From the NCBI GenBank assembly GCA_002077045.2, contig KZ111166.1, positions 443,934 to 482,135 on the forward strand: 38,202 nt of DNA, given 5' to 3'. The notes below the pieces were generated by a model. That model was not told where the DNA came from. It was given only the letters and a program-made list of their open reading frames with translations, and ran no database searches. The DNA comes from Rachicladosporium sp. CCFEE 5018 (Eukaryota > Ascomycota > Dothideomycetes > Cladosporiales > Cladosporiaceae). Position numbers and translations under genes: made by a program. Within the stretch, counting starts at the first letter, position 1. Each line of letters opens with the position of its first letter. Below are positions 10,830 to 19,966 of this stretch, in pieces.

Positions 10830-11611
10830 CTCACAATGGCGTAGTCCTGGAAGCGTCAGCTCTCCCCGCTCTGCCATTGCTGTCTCTGGGTCGCCCAAAT
10901 CCATCTACCTCCGAGATCCCGCTGGAACTTTCGCATCAATCTCGCGAAGAGGAAGCAATTAACGGCGCGCCCTCTACTCTCCCCTTCACCTCAAACATCA
11001 TCGCAAAACAACAGCCCTTCGTGCTCTTCCTCGACGGCATTACAGACCCCGGCAACATCGGTGCCATCCTCCGCTCAGCACACTTCTTCGGCGTCACGGC
11101 CGTTGCAGTCGCTACCAACACCTGCGCCCCGCTCACCTCCCCAGTCTTGGCGAAAGCCAGCTCAGGCGCCTGCGAAGCTGTGCCACTTCTCGCGATCTCA
11201 AAACCGGCCGCATTTGTTCTGGAGACGAAGAAAGCTGGCTGGGGCATCTACGCTGCTGTGGCGCCTTCACCTAGCAAGGGCGGACGAACCAAGCAGATCT
11301 CGTCGACTGCGCTGTCGAGCGCGAGTCCATTAGCTGATAAGCCTTGTATTCTTATGCTTGGTGGCGAGGGCGAGGGGCTGAGGGAGAATCTGAGGAGTAA
11401 GGCTGATGTGGAGGTCACGATCGAGCGGCGCACACCTGCTGGTGGTGTCAATGTGGGCGTGGACAGTGTGAACGTCAGTGTAGCTGCTGGCTTACTGGTG
11501 GAGGCTTTCACCAGATCTGGCAGCACAGCTCCAACGAAAGCAGACGAGACGGAGGATCGCCACCAGGATAAGGTGGAGGCCGCTGAGCAGCAAGAGGCGC
11601 TTGGATTCTAG
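10830..11611 (+). CDS. MRM1: MRM1-like methyltransferase, 3' portion (copy A)
   Basis: The block starts inside the gene, so this is not a separate gene. Bases 10830-11286 repeat the end of block 1, and 11287-11611 supply the missing C-terminus. That part carries SpoU motif 2 (GGEGEGLRENL) and motif 3 (NVSVAAGLLVEAF), which complete the SAM-binding trefoil knot, then an acidic Ala/Glu tail ending in EALGF. The stop at 11611 lies 146 bases from the stop of the convergent GH76 gene. Compared with the fragment at 24671-25095, only a few bases differ, for example 11287 a versus 24771 g. Confidence 0.88.
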
Positions 11612-11757
11612 CGAGAGTCTCCTCCGTGTAAGATAAGCGGGATTTACGGCTGTATGATATGTAGAGATCAACTGTAGCATTATAGATAGTACACCACATG
11701 TATATGTACGCATATTTCCTTCAGAAACAGCAGCACAGGCTCTTAATGCGGTGGCGA

Positions 11758-13218
11758 TTAGACACCCAACGCTATCAAACACGTCAAGACAGCGAGCAGC
11801 GCAAACCCCGAAGCCTGCACGCCATTCGCATCGTTCGCAGGTACAGGCGTCGCAGTTCCACTCGCCCCACCACTACTCCCAGTCGCCGTGCCATTCCCAG
11901 CACTTGTAGAATTCGTAGCGTTACTCGCCGTCGCGCTCGTGCCAATATCCTTCTGCGGCAGCGCAGCCAGAAGGATGTTCAGCACACTGAGATCCTGGCC
12001 CAAGCCCTCAATACCGTCGTAGTAACTAGAAGCCCAATTAGAACCGCATTGAAGGGCTCCTTTGTTCACCTGACACTGCAATGTGGCGCCCTTGGCCGAG
12101 CGTTGGATAAGTGACAAGAGAGCTGCAGGGTCGGCGAGACTTGAGGAGAAAGGGGAGAAGTATGCGGTCTGGGCTAGGGCCCGAGCGAGAACGGCCTTGA
12201 AGGCCAATTGGTCGGTGTTGCAGGTCTTTTGGGGGGCGCAGGCGACTTCGGAGATGATGCCGTTGTCGTTGTCTGTGAAGGTTGTGTTGGCTGTTGCTAC
12301 GAAGCCGGTGCCGCTGGCGTAGAGGCGGGTGGAGGACTAGGAGTGGGGTCAGTATATCGCACCATGCGAGGGAGGCGGGGGTGGTGCACTTACTGTGTTG
12401 AACCCGAAGGCTGCGCCTGCTAGATATGTGCCCAGAGCTGCGGTCCACTGGATACGATTGATCTCGGTGCATCCCGTGCTGACGTCTGTGCCATCGAACA
12501 CCGTGCCCGCGCGGAGAGTGCTGTTGTTCTCGTCTTGAGAGAACGCAAGACCAACTTTGATAGACCATTGCAGGGTTTGTGATGCCCAGTTCGAGTACGT
12601 CTGATTGCCAGTAAAGTGCGCGAGTCGGGAAGCCAATTGGAAGAAGTTTCCGTTCGAGAAGGTATTCTTATAGTTGTAGCCGTTATTAAAAGAGAAGATC
12701 TGCCATCTAAGGCCGCCTCCGCAGGTGCCGTTGTCCCATCGAGCAGCTTGCTCGTTGAAGACATTCTCGGCAATGTTGAGCCAGCTGGTACTCTGGCCAT
12801 CCACAGGTGCAAGAGGGAATCCGTACTCTGCTGCCGTCATGGCGGCCAGCGCCCAGTAGCTCTGATCATCGTTTCCCTCGGATTTGGTCTGATTCGGCGG
12901 CATGTAGTCCACGTTGTCGCCTAGCTGGAAGCGCAAGGCTTCAGCGACCAGCTCGTTGTAGGTCGCATCGCCGGTTTGAGCCCAGTAGTACACCAGTGAG
13001 TCCCATGCCAGACCGCTTTCCCAAAAGTAGTATGGCTGGTCGAACAGACCTGGGATCGTGGAGGAGTTCTGATATCTGTTGACTATACTTGCAGCAATCC
13101 GTTTGGACGTATCGGTGAGATCTGCGGTGCTCGACACATCGACCTGTATCGCAAGGGTGCTACCGAAGAGTAGCAGACTTGCTAGCTGCGCAATGCCCAT
13201 GCGTTTGGAAGGGGACAT
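11758..13218 (-). CDS. GPI-anchored GH76 mannan endo-1,6-alpha-mannosidase, Dfg5/Dcw1-like (copy A)
   Basis: Glycoside hydrolase family 76 protein of the cell surface. Dfg5/Dcw1 relatives are thought to cross-link GPI mannoproteins to wall glucan by acting on alpha-1,6-mannose in the GPI glycan. Exons 13218-12394 and 12336-11758 are separated by a 57-nt intron (GTAAGT...CTCCTAG, branch TACTGAC), giving 467 residues. I chose ATG 13218 (MSPSKRMGIAQLASLLLFG) because it heads a clean signal peptide, while the upstream in-frame ATG at 13254 reads through a short tandem repeat. The catalytic Asp pair of the family is seen as GNDDQSYWALAAM (Asp117-Asp118). Many NxS/T sites are present. The C-terminus is a Ser/Thr/Gly/Ala-rich stalk followed by a hydrophobic end (ASGFALLAVLTCLIALGV), a GPI-attachment signal. 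It has one intron; copy B has two. Confidence 0.9.
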
Positions 13219-13224
13219 GGTTGA

Positions 13225-13248
13225 AACTGGGGAACTGGGGAACTGGGG
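13225..13248. repeat. 8-bp tandem repeat, three units (5' leader of GH76 copy A)
   Basis: The unit aactgggg is present three times in a row just upstream of the GH76 start. Copy B has two units (26766-26781, the second with one change). The copy-number difference argues that this stretch is untranslated leader. Confidence 0.8.
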
Positions 13249-13595
13249 AACCAAGGGAGACGTCGACGAAAACTTTGAGAAAACTACACGAGATCTGGCC
13301 TACCAAGGTCACTGAAGAAGAAACTGGAATGCACAGTTATTCTGCCTCTGATAATGCTGCACGGTGGCTGTGTACAACTCGATACGCCGTGTTATCCGCA
13401 TGTCTCGAAGGATCAAGGGATGCGGGCGATCAAACGGATGGAAATAGGTGCAGAACGGGAGCGGACCGTCGACCAGTTCGTCTGCCTCCAACTGCTCGAC
13501 AGTTGATCGCAATACAATCGAGCGCGTGTTCTTAATTCTACTGCCGTACCCCGAGATACCTTGCGACAGTGCCACATTGTCTCAAAGCGCTAGAT

Positions 13596-15576
13596 CTATA
13601 TGCCCTGCACACCCCAATACGTCATGAGCACGTAGCACATGACAACCAGTAAGACCAAAATTCCGCGGAAGGCTATAAACGTGTAGAGCTCGTCTTCAAA
13701 ACAGGGTGCTCCATTGGACAGCTCGAACATGCCGAACTAATACTGCGTATGATTGGAGTGCTGTGTCGGTACTGGCGTCGACGCGGACCGCGATGGGGGC
13801 GCCGATTATAAAATCAACTTGTCTGGAGACTGAGTTGCCAGAGCATCGCTTAATATGCTGGTGTTACTTTGTGCAGCTGCTGGAGCGGCACCTTGCATCG
13901 GCGGTGCCAGCGGTGTGAGAGACGCCGACAATGTCGAAGGTAACGGCTGCAGTTCATGAGCGCCACGCGAGACCGCGCGAGTCATCTGCAAGCCGTTGTG
14001 ATCAGCACTCTGAACCTGGACATAGATGCTGGTTGTCCTTGCGATACTGCGGCCGCCCTCGGTGTCTATGCGTCGCGGTCCTCGCAGGAAGCGCATAATA
14101 CTTGAGCCTGATCCCGCTGGTGCCGAACGATCGATAGCCGGTCGGTTATCGTCGAGGTGTTGAGGCTCAATGGTGAATCCAGCATCTGCCAACAAGCCTG
14201 GATGATCTGTGACAGATGCATAGCTACCGCGTGTTGAGTCTCTTCGTTTCGAATGCTCCTCTACCATGACTGTCAGCTTCTGATCTTCACGGTTTCTACA
14301 CGGCACGAGTTTACCTGCCAGCGTCTCCACAATAGTGAAAATGGGAAGCGCAAGCAGCATTACCGCCACAGCTTGACCAAACCCCCAAGTATCTTCGTCG
14401 CCAGTTCGCCCGTTCTCAGAAGCAAGACCTCTTAGCCAAAATACTGGATACACATTGTTCACCAGGATTGCCCAGCTTCTGAGAAGATCGAAAGCCTCCG
14501 ATTACACTATCTCTGTAGCGACGAAAACGAACAGCGCAACAGAGCCACTGCAGATCTCCAAGCAAGCCCACAAGGATTTGCTACTAGTTGTCCTGGCAAG
14601 TCCTCTGTTGCTGGCTGCTCGATAAGCGGTCCTCCGAGGCAGCAGTACGGCCCACAGAATGCTTCTCTTAGTGGTCCTACCAAACGCATTGCGGTAGATC
14701 GATGGAAACCAGTCGTGCGCCACAATCAAAATGGCCCAGATTTGCATGATCATGCCAATCACCATGACTGCAAGGCGCCATCCGGGGCGGTAGTTGCCGC
14801 TGAAGTTTTGCCAGATACATTGCACGGGCATACCATAGTGGTATAGCCAGAAGAAGTTACCCGCCGGCAGCGATGTCATCAGAGCCAGGAACATAAAGAG
14901 TAGGACCGCTATGCCTCGCCATAGTCTTTCAACGGGCTGATCTGCAAGACTTTGCAACACAATATCTGTGGAGCAGCTCTGGACAACGAAAGCCAAATCT
15001 GCCAGACTCGCCACGATGGAGAAGTGGTACTGCGTTATCGTTTTCGTCTGGATGTACCCGACCGTGAGAACAGCCAGCCCGGTCACGAGTTGCTGATCAC
15101 TGAACTGACCGAGGATTCTCCTCAAGCTCTCATTGCTCAACAGGAGTGCCGACCCGCGCCGTTCTTTCGGCGTAGCTGAAAGGTTTGAAGCCGGTATAAG
15201 TATGTGTTTGGCTCATCTGACCGTGCCGCAGACAAGGCGGCTAATAGTGCGGTCGAGCTCGGTAATCTTTCCAGCAGCGTAACTCTCCTGTACGAACTAA
15301 AAGCTATACAAGACAAGGATGTACGCTATACATACGGTGATGACGAAGGAAAGAATGACCTAGAGCTGATTTATCAGTTGGGCCTGGGGGACTATGCCTG
15401 CGAGGAGTGATGATACGCACGCCGATGCCCGCCTGAATTCAAAGAAGTTAATGATATGCCAGATCTGCAGCCTGAAACGTGTTCCTTACTATGTCGGGAT
15501 CTGTTTCGAATGTACAGATATCTGGACCCTGTGTATCAGTCGTGAACGAGCAATTGTAGTCCGTGCAACCCATCAT
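13596..15576 (-). pseudogene. decayed fungal multi-span membrane protein (copy A)
   Basis: Remnant of an integral membrane protein of a type common in filamentous ascomycetes; I know no function for it. Inferred ATG 15576 with exon 1 to 15490 (MMGCTDYNCSFTTDTQ… ending DPDI), a 57-nt intron (15489-15433, GTAAGG...TTCAG) and a following AGIG motif. The rest is a long frame with about seven hydrophobic spans (for example LAVMVIGMIMQIWAILIVAH and AVAVMLLALPIFTIVE) and a hydrophilic tail. Relative to copy B it carries four in-frame stops: TAG at 15299-15297 (Trp in B), TAA at 14504-14502 (Tyr), TAA at 13808-13806 (Ser) and TAG at 13739-13737 (Tyr). It is therefore very unlikely to make a full protein. 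A further TAG at 15362-15360, shared by both copies, may lie inside a second intron. Confidence 0.75.
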
Positions 15577-16335
15577 GACACTGATGATCAAGACAGATTA
15601 TGGCGGAACGGGTTGAACAATCTTTGTGAGAGAGAGAGAGCAACATATGCTTGAGTAGGTTGAGGCCGTACCTTCTTTTAGAGGCTTGAAACGAGTCGAA
15701 CGTCAGCACCTCACATATACGTTGACACTAGCTCCAAAGTACAAGTTCGAACTTTCTCATTACCCTACTGGTACAACCATACATGACGCCAGATGTCGTA
15801 TCGTCCTTACAGATGTTCGAGGCCCGATCGAGAGATGCTCTCCCTGCGTACTGGGCTCATGGAAAACGGACGTGGTTTCAGTCTGCTACGTGTGTGCAGA
15901 GAATTATACCCTCACGCGCGCGTGTAAGCCGTGGTGAAGAAGGGCTCGTGACGGATGATAGGCGGCAGACAAGAGAATGCTGCTGAGAAGTGCTACTCTG
16001 AGAGCCGACAGAAACGACGGAGGCATCTGTTGTGGTGACCTTTCCATGATCTTGCACCATAGCAATCGGAGGAAGCCGCACACTTACAGAGGTCGCACGG
16101 TAGTATGAATTGAAGTGAATGCGCGCGAGTCCCGATGTACACTGTGTTCATCATTCCGCATGGCAGATAGTCGAGTCGCTCGACGCCACATACCTATGCG
16201 CGCTTATCGAGACACTGCACAACTTGAGGAAATTTCGGCACAGGCGTGTAGTCGAACTTGACATCTCGTACAAGCTATCTAGAGGTCATTATATCATTGA
16301 AACATTCGGTGGTGACCGTAGAGCTAAGAACGCTC
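15577..16335. other. intergenic region, no gene seen (copy A)
   Basis: About 760 bases with only short, non-conserved frames. It contains a GA dinucleotide run (about 15627-15640), and near it lies the site of a 110-bp indel relative to copy B. It should hold the promoter of the membrane-protein remnant and the 3' end of the Ser/His/Arg-rich gene. Confidence 0.6.
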
Positions 16336-16989
16336 TCAGTACTTGTCTCTCGGTCCCAACGCGGACTTGACAAAATCCCATGCGGCAAAGATCGAATCTC
16401 CGTACGTCGGTCTCGTCTCCTTGGACGCCTTTTTCTGCTTGCGCCGCCGCCTCTCTGATTCCGATTCGTGCTCGTGGCTACTTTGATGGCTGTGTCGTCT
16501 CTCGCGATTGTCGTCTCGGACTCGCTCGTCTTCGGCGTGTGAGTGGTGAGAGTGTTGCGACTGATGAGAACGCCGGGACTCTCCTGATCTCCGATCATCA
16601 TGGGAGTGGCGACTGTGATGTGACACCTGGCTGTGATGCGAGTGCCTCGATCTCTGACTTGAGTGACTTGGTCGTCGCTCGTAGTCTCGATCCCGCGGTG
16701 GACCGTAGTTGGGTACTCCAGGGTAGTGAGGCTCCAAGCGTGATTCCATCGGCTGACCGACTACATGGGGCTGTTGGTGTTCGGGGAAGCCATAGCCTTC
16801 CTGAGACGATCTGGCGGGCATCTGTGGTGAGGGATACGGGACTTGCTGCGGGCCTAGTAAAGTTGGGTTTGGCTGGGTGGGCGGCGGGTTTGAATATGCT
16901 CTAGGCCGGTACTTGTCTGCGTTCGAGCTTTGGCGAGCTCCAAGTGGTGGCGGTTGTGGACTGTATGGAGATGAGCCGTAGGTGGCCAT
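16336..16989 (-). CDS. Ser/His/Arg-rich small protein with conserved-looking C-terminus (copy A)
   Basis: Single-exon frame of 217 residues starting MATYGSSPYSPQPPPLGARQ. Residues about 1-100 are Pro/Gln/Tyr-rich. Residues about 105-170 are a dense Ser-His-Arg low-complexity tract (SHHSRHSHDD, SHQSQHSHHSHAEDE). Residues about 175-190 are basic (ERRRRKQKKASKE), like a nuclear localisation signal. The last 25 residues, PTYGDSIFAAWDFVKSALG then PRDKY, look ordered and amphipathic and are probably the functional part. Copy B keeps the frame fully open and changes only a few residues (R/V, H/Y and A/T type), which supports real coding. Function unknown. It is transcribed divergently from the annexin gene. 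Confidence 0.75.
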   Translation of the reverse strand: MATYGSSPYSPQPPPLGARQSSNADKYRPRAYSNPPPTQPNPTLLGPQQVPYPSPQMPARSSQEGYGFPEHQQPHVVGQPMESRLEPHYPGVPNYGPPRDRDYERRPSHSSQRSRHSHHSQVSHHSRHSHDDRRSGESRRSHQSQHSHHSHAEDERVRDDNRERRHSHQSSHEHESESERRRRKQKKASKETRPTYGDSIFAAWDFVKSALGPRDKY

Positions 16990-17971
16990 GATACTGGCGT
17001 AGATGTCTTGGAAAGTGGCAAGTCGTCACAGGCGGGCTCTCGATGGTTTCCGGGTCTATGGTTAAGGATATTTCGCGTCCCTCAGAGATTCAAAGTATGG
17101 TGTTGGTCTTCGTTGAGATTACCAAAACGCTAGGACCTGTTATATGTATCGCAATTGTTTGTTCACCGGCGCAGTGTAATGCCAGTACGGGAAACGGGAT
17201 AGTGGGCAGGGATAAAGCTGTGTAAGAGGCTTGGAATCTACAGAGAGACAGAGATAAAGAGGATGATCTTCAGGCCACCTGGGCGGCACATGTGCTGAAC
17301 TGGGGTGGTGTTTAAAGTCGATCGTATGATCAGCAGACATCTCGTCTTGGTACGATAGGCTTCCATCACACTCCAAGGCATGACTACCGCGACAGAGGGA
17401 AAACTATAACTGACATGCCGAACTCCGTGTCTTACGATGAATGGAGGGTGTGGGAGTCATCAGGTTCATATTTGGTGGCGATCGTAGAGTGGCTCACTCC
17501 ATCCGTCTTGGTACTTGGGGTCTTGGCGAGCTGTGCATCCGGACACGGTGGCAAGCGCGACCTTCGGAACAAGAGCCCGTACAGTTGCAGATGAGCCCGA
17601 GATGTGCCTCATTAACAATCCACCACCGCATTGTGGTGATCACCGTATCCTACTGTATGTGCTCAGAGTCCCACATTCCTACCGCTGGTGTCCGTCAGAA
17701 ACTGCTTTGCCAAGGAGAACACAGCCCTCTTAGGTTGCTTCAGCTCCCAGTACGCACGGCGTATCTAGGCAAGGCGCAATCGGAGACAAGCTCAGCCACA
17801 ACGACCGCTTGCTCGAGCAACAGTGGGAACTTCGTTCTTGCCTCATTTCCTACTCTCAGACTCTCACTCCATCCAACTAGTCCTATCTGACTGTCCCTCT
17901 CCTCTCTCGACTAAAGTACCCCTCCGTGCCCACCTGCAATACCAAGCGACGTCATCAACGGCTTTTCCAAC
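16990..17971. promoter_or_regulatory. divergent intergenic region upstream of annexin (copy A)
   Basis: Nearly 1 kb between two divergent starts. The 200 bases before the annexin ATG are pyrimidine-rich (ctctcctctctcgact and similar, about 17820-17930), a common feature of active fungal promoters. A CRE-like core gacgtca (17948-17954) lies 17 bases before the ATG; its use as a site is a guess. No other gene is seen. Confidence 0.45.
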
Positions 17972-19466
17972 ATGAGCGGCTACTACAACCAAGGGCCGCC
18001 ACCGCCAAACGCATACGGGCAGCCTCGTAAGTATAGATGCCTGATTCGCATACTAAGCCTTGCCGTCTCATGCACACGATGCTGACCGATATGCGCCACA
18101 GCGCCTGGGCAATATCCTCAGCAGGGCTACCCACCTCAACAGGGATACGGTGCACCGCCCGGTCCTCCTCCTGGACAACAGCCATATGGTCAGCAGGGCT
18201 ATGGACCTCCACCAGGCCAATACGGAGCACCACCTCCCGGACCGCCCGACCAGCACGGCGGTTACGGCCAGCAACAAGGTGGCTATGGAGCACCTCAAGG
18301 GCAGTACGGCGCTCCCCAAGGTCCACCTCCTGGCCAATATGGTGCGCCTCCTCCTGGTCAGTACGGCGCACCGCCACCAGGACAGTATGGTGCACCCCCC
18401 GGCGGTCAGTATGGGGCGCCACCGTCTGGTCCTCCGGCGCAGCCCTCTCCCGGCTACATACCTGGACAAATCTCGCACATGGACATGAGCCGGGTGGCGG
18501 ATGATCTTCGTTCCTCTATGAAAGGCTTCGGTACGAAGGAGGACCTGTTGATCAAAACGCTTGCGTCGCTCGGACCTCTCGAAGTAGCCAGCGCCAAGCA
18601 AGCCTTCCAGCAACGACACAAGCGTGACCTGATGAAGGATGTTCACAGCGAGACATCAGGCTACTTCCGAGATGGTCTCGAAGCGATCATCCGAGGACCA
18701 CTCGATCAGGATTGCCATACCCTATACGAGTCCATCAAGGGTCTTGGCACCAAGGAGGCTGCCATGAATGAAGTCCTCCTCGCTCGTTCAAACGCAGATC
18801 TCAACGCGATCAAGGCACGGTATCAGCAGCTCTACAAGCGCACAGTGGAGGCTGATGTCAGAGGCGACCTGTCTATGAAGACAGAGCAGATGTTTGACAT
18901 GGTCATGGCCGCTCGTCGTGCCGAGGAGTCCACTCCAGTGATTCCTCAGCAAATCGACGCGGATGTGCAAGAACTCTACAAAGCCACTTCGGGTACGTCC
19001 TTTCCTTGCTCCCTTCTTCACTTTCCTAAGATTCTCAATCACTGACATGTTCGCAGGCCGCGCTGGCACAGATGAGATTACAGTCTGCGCGATTATGACT
19101 CGCCTCTCCAATGCTCAGCTTCGCGCGCTTTCCCAAGCGTATCAGAACCGCTACCAACGCGCACTATCAGCCACGCTCTCCTCCGAGTTCTCCGGCCACA
19201 TGAAGGACGCCCTTCTCTACATCCTTGGCTCCGCCGAAGATCCAGCTAAACACGACGCCTCACTCCTCGAGGATTCTATGGCCGGTCTGGGAACCAAGGA
19301 CACCGCATTGGTGCGCCGCATTGTGATGGTACACTGGAGCCGCGAGAGGCTGCAGCAGTGCAAAGCTGCTTACAGGCATTTCTACAAGAAGGACTTGGCG
19401 GCCAGGATTCGTGGCGAGACCAGGGGCGATTACGAGAAGCTGATGGTGGCATGTATTGGGCATTAG
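17972..19466 (+). CDS. annexin with Pro/Gly/Gln/Tyr-rich N-terminal repeats (copy A)
   Basis: Calcium-dependent phospholipid-binding protein, expected at membranes and septa. Exons 17972-18026, 18102-18992 and 19057-19466 give 451 residues. Intron 1 is 75 nt (GTAAGT...CCACAG, branch GCTGACC) and intron 2 is 64 nt (GTACGT...TTCGCAG, branch ACTGACA). The N-terminal ~140 residues repeat PGQYGAPP/QGYG units, like the flexible tails of fungal and some animal annexins. Four annexin repeats follow, with loops KGFGTKED, KGLGTKEA, GRAGTDEI and AGLGTKDT. The GxGT type II calcium-site pattern is clear in repeats 1, 2 and 4; repeat 3 has GRAGTDE. The C-terminus ends in VACIGH, a normal annexin end. The splice sites are conserved in copy B. 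Confidence 0.95.
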
Positions 19467-19966
19467 CTATCTTATAGGGTAAGGTGGGCTGACTTCTGGG
19501 CGGCAGATCTTTGAGGGTTAGGATTGGGCATTGTGAGGACTGGGAGGACAGCCGCAAGGCCAAGGTGGGAATTGTGGAGGTGACAAGGGCGCTCTTGCTT
19601 TGTTACGGACGGTTGTGATATCATTAACCTGAGGAGTGACAGCTACATGTACTTCTACCTCTCCGAAGGTTTTAAATGTTTTCAAGGCTCGTATGAACTG
19701 AACCGGTAGTCAATCGCTATATGGCCGTGATTGCAAGCTTCCTGCCTTTCTATGACTGCAAAGATAGACAAACAATCAGCTCTCTTTTCAGATTGATGAG
19801 TGATGTAGCTACTATTGCAGTGGCGTATATAATAGCATAGGAGCGTTCAGCCCTTTGGAGGAGCGGAAGTGATTGCATTGCCGTGACACGACATTGAAGC
19901 ATTTATTCTGAATTTGAATCACGTTCCGACGTCGCGTCGTACACTTCCATGATCATCACTACAGTG
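19467..19966. other. convergent intergenic region, no gene seen (copy A)
   Basis: Five hundred bases between the annexin stop and the BEACH gene stop. AT-richer than the flanking genes, with scattered short frames only. It must contain both 3' UTRs and terminators. Confidence 0.6.

Noticed and set aside
13309..13575. 88-codon minus-strand frame, open in both copies (also 26842-27108)
   Set aside because: It sits between two genes, changes about one residue in five between the copies with no conserved core, and looks like untranslated sequence.
16380..16904. 174-codon plus-strand frame, open in both copies (also 30019-30543)
   Set aside because: It lies wholly antisense to the Ser/His/Arg-rich gene, whose biased codons keep the opposite frame free of stops. 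The minus-strand frame has the better start and the ordered C-terminus.
18068..18646. Arg/Trp-rich antisense frames over the annexin tail (also 31697-32275)
   Set aside because: They are produced by the repeated Pro/Gly/Gln/Tyr codons read on the other strand; no independent support.
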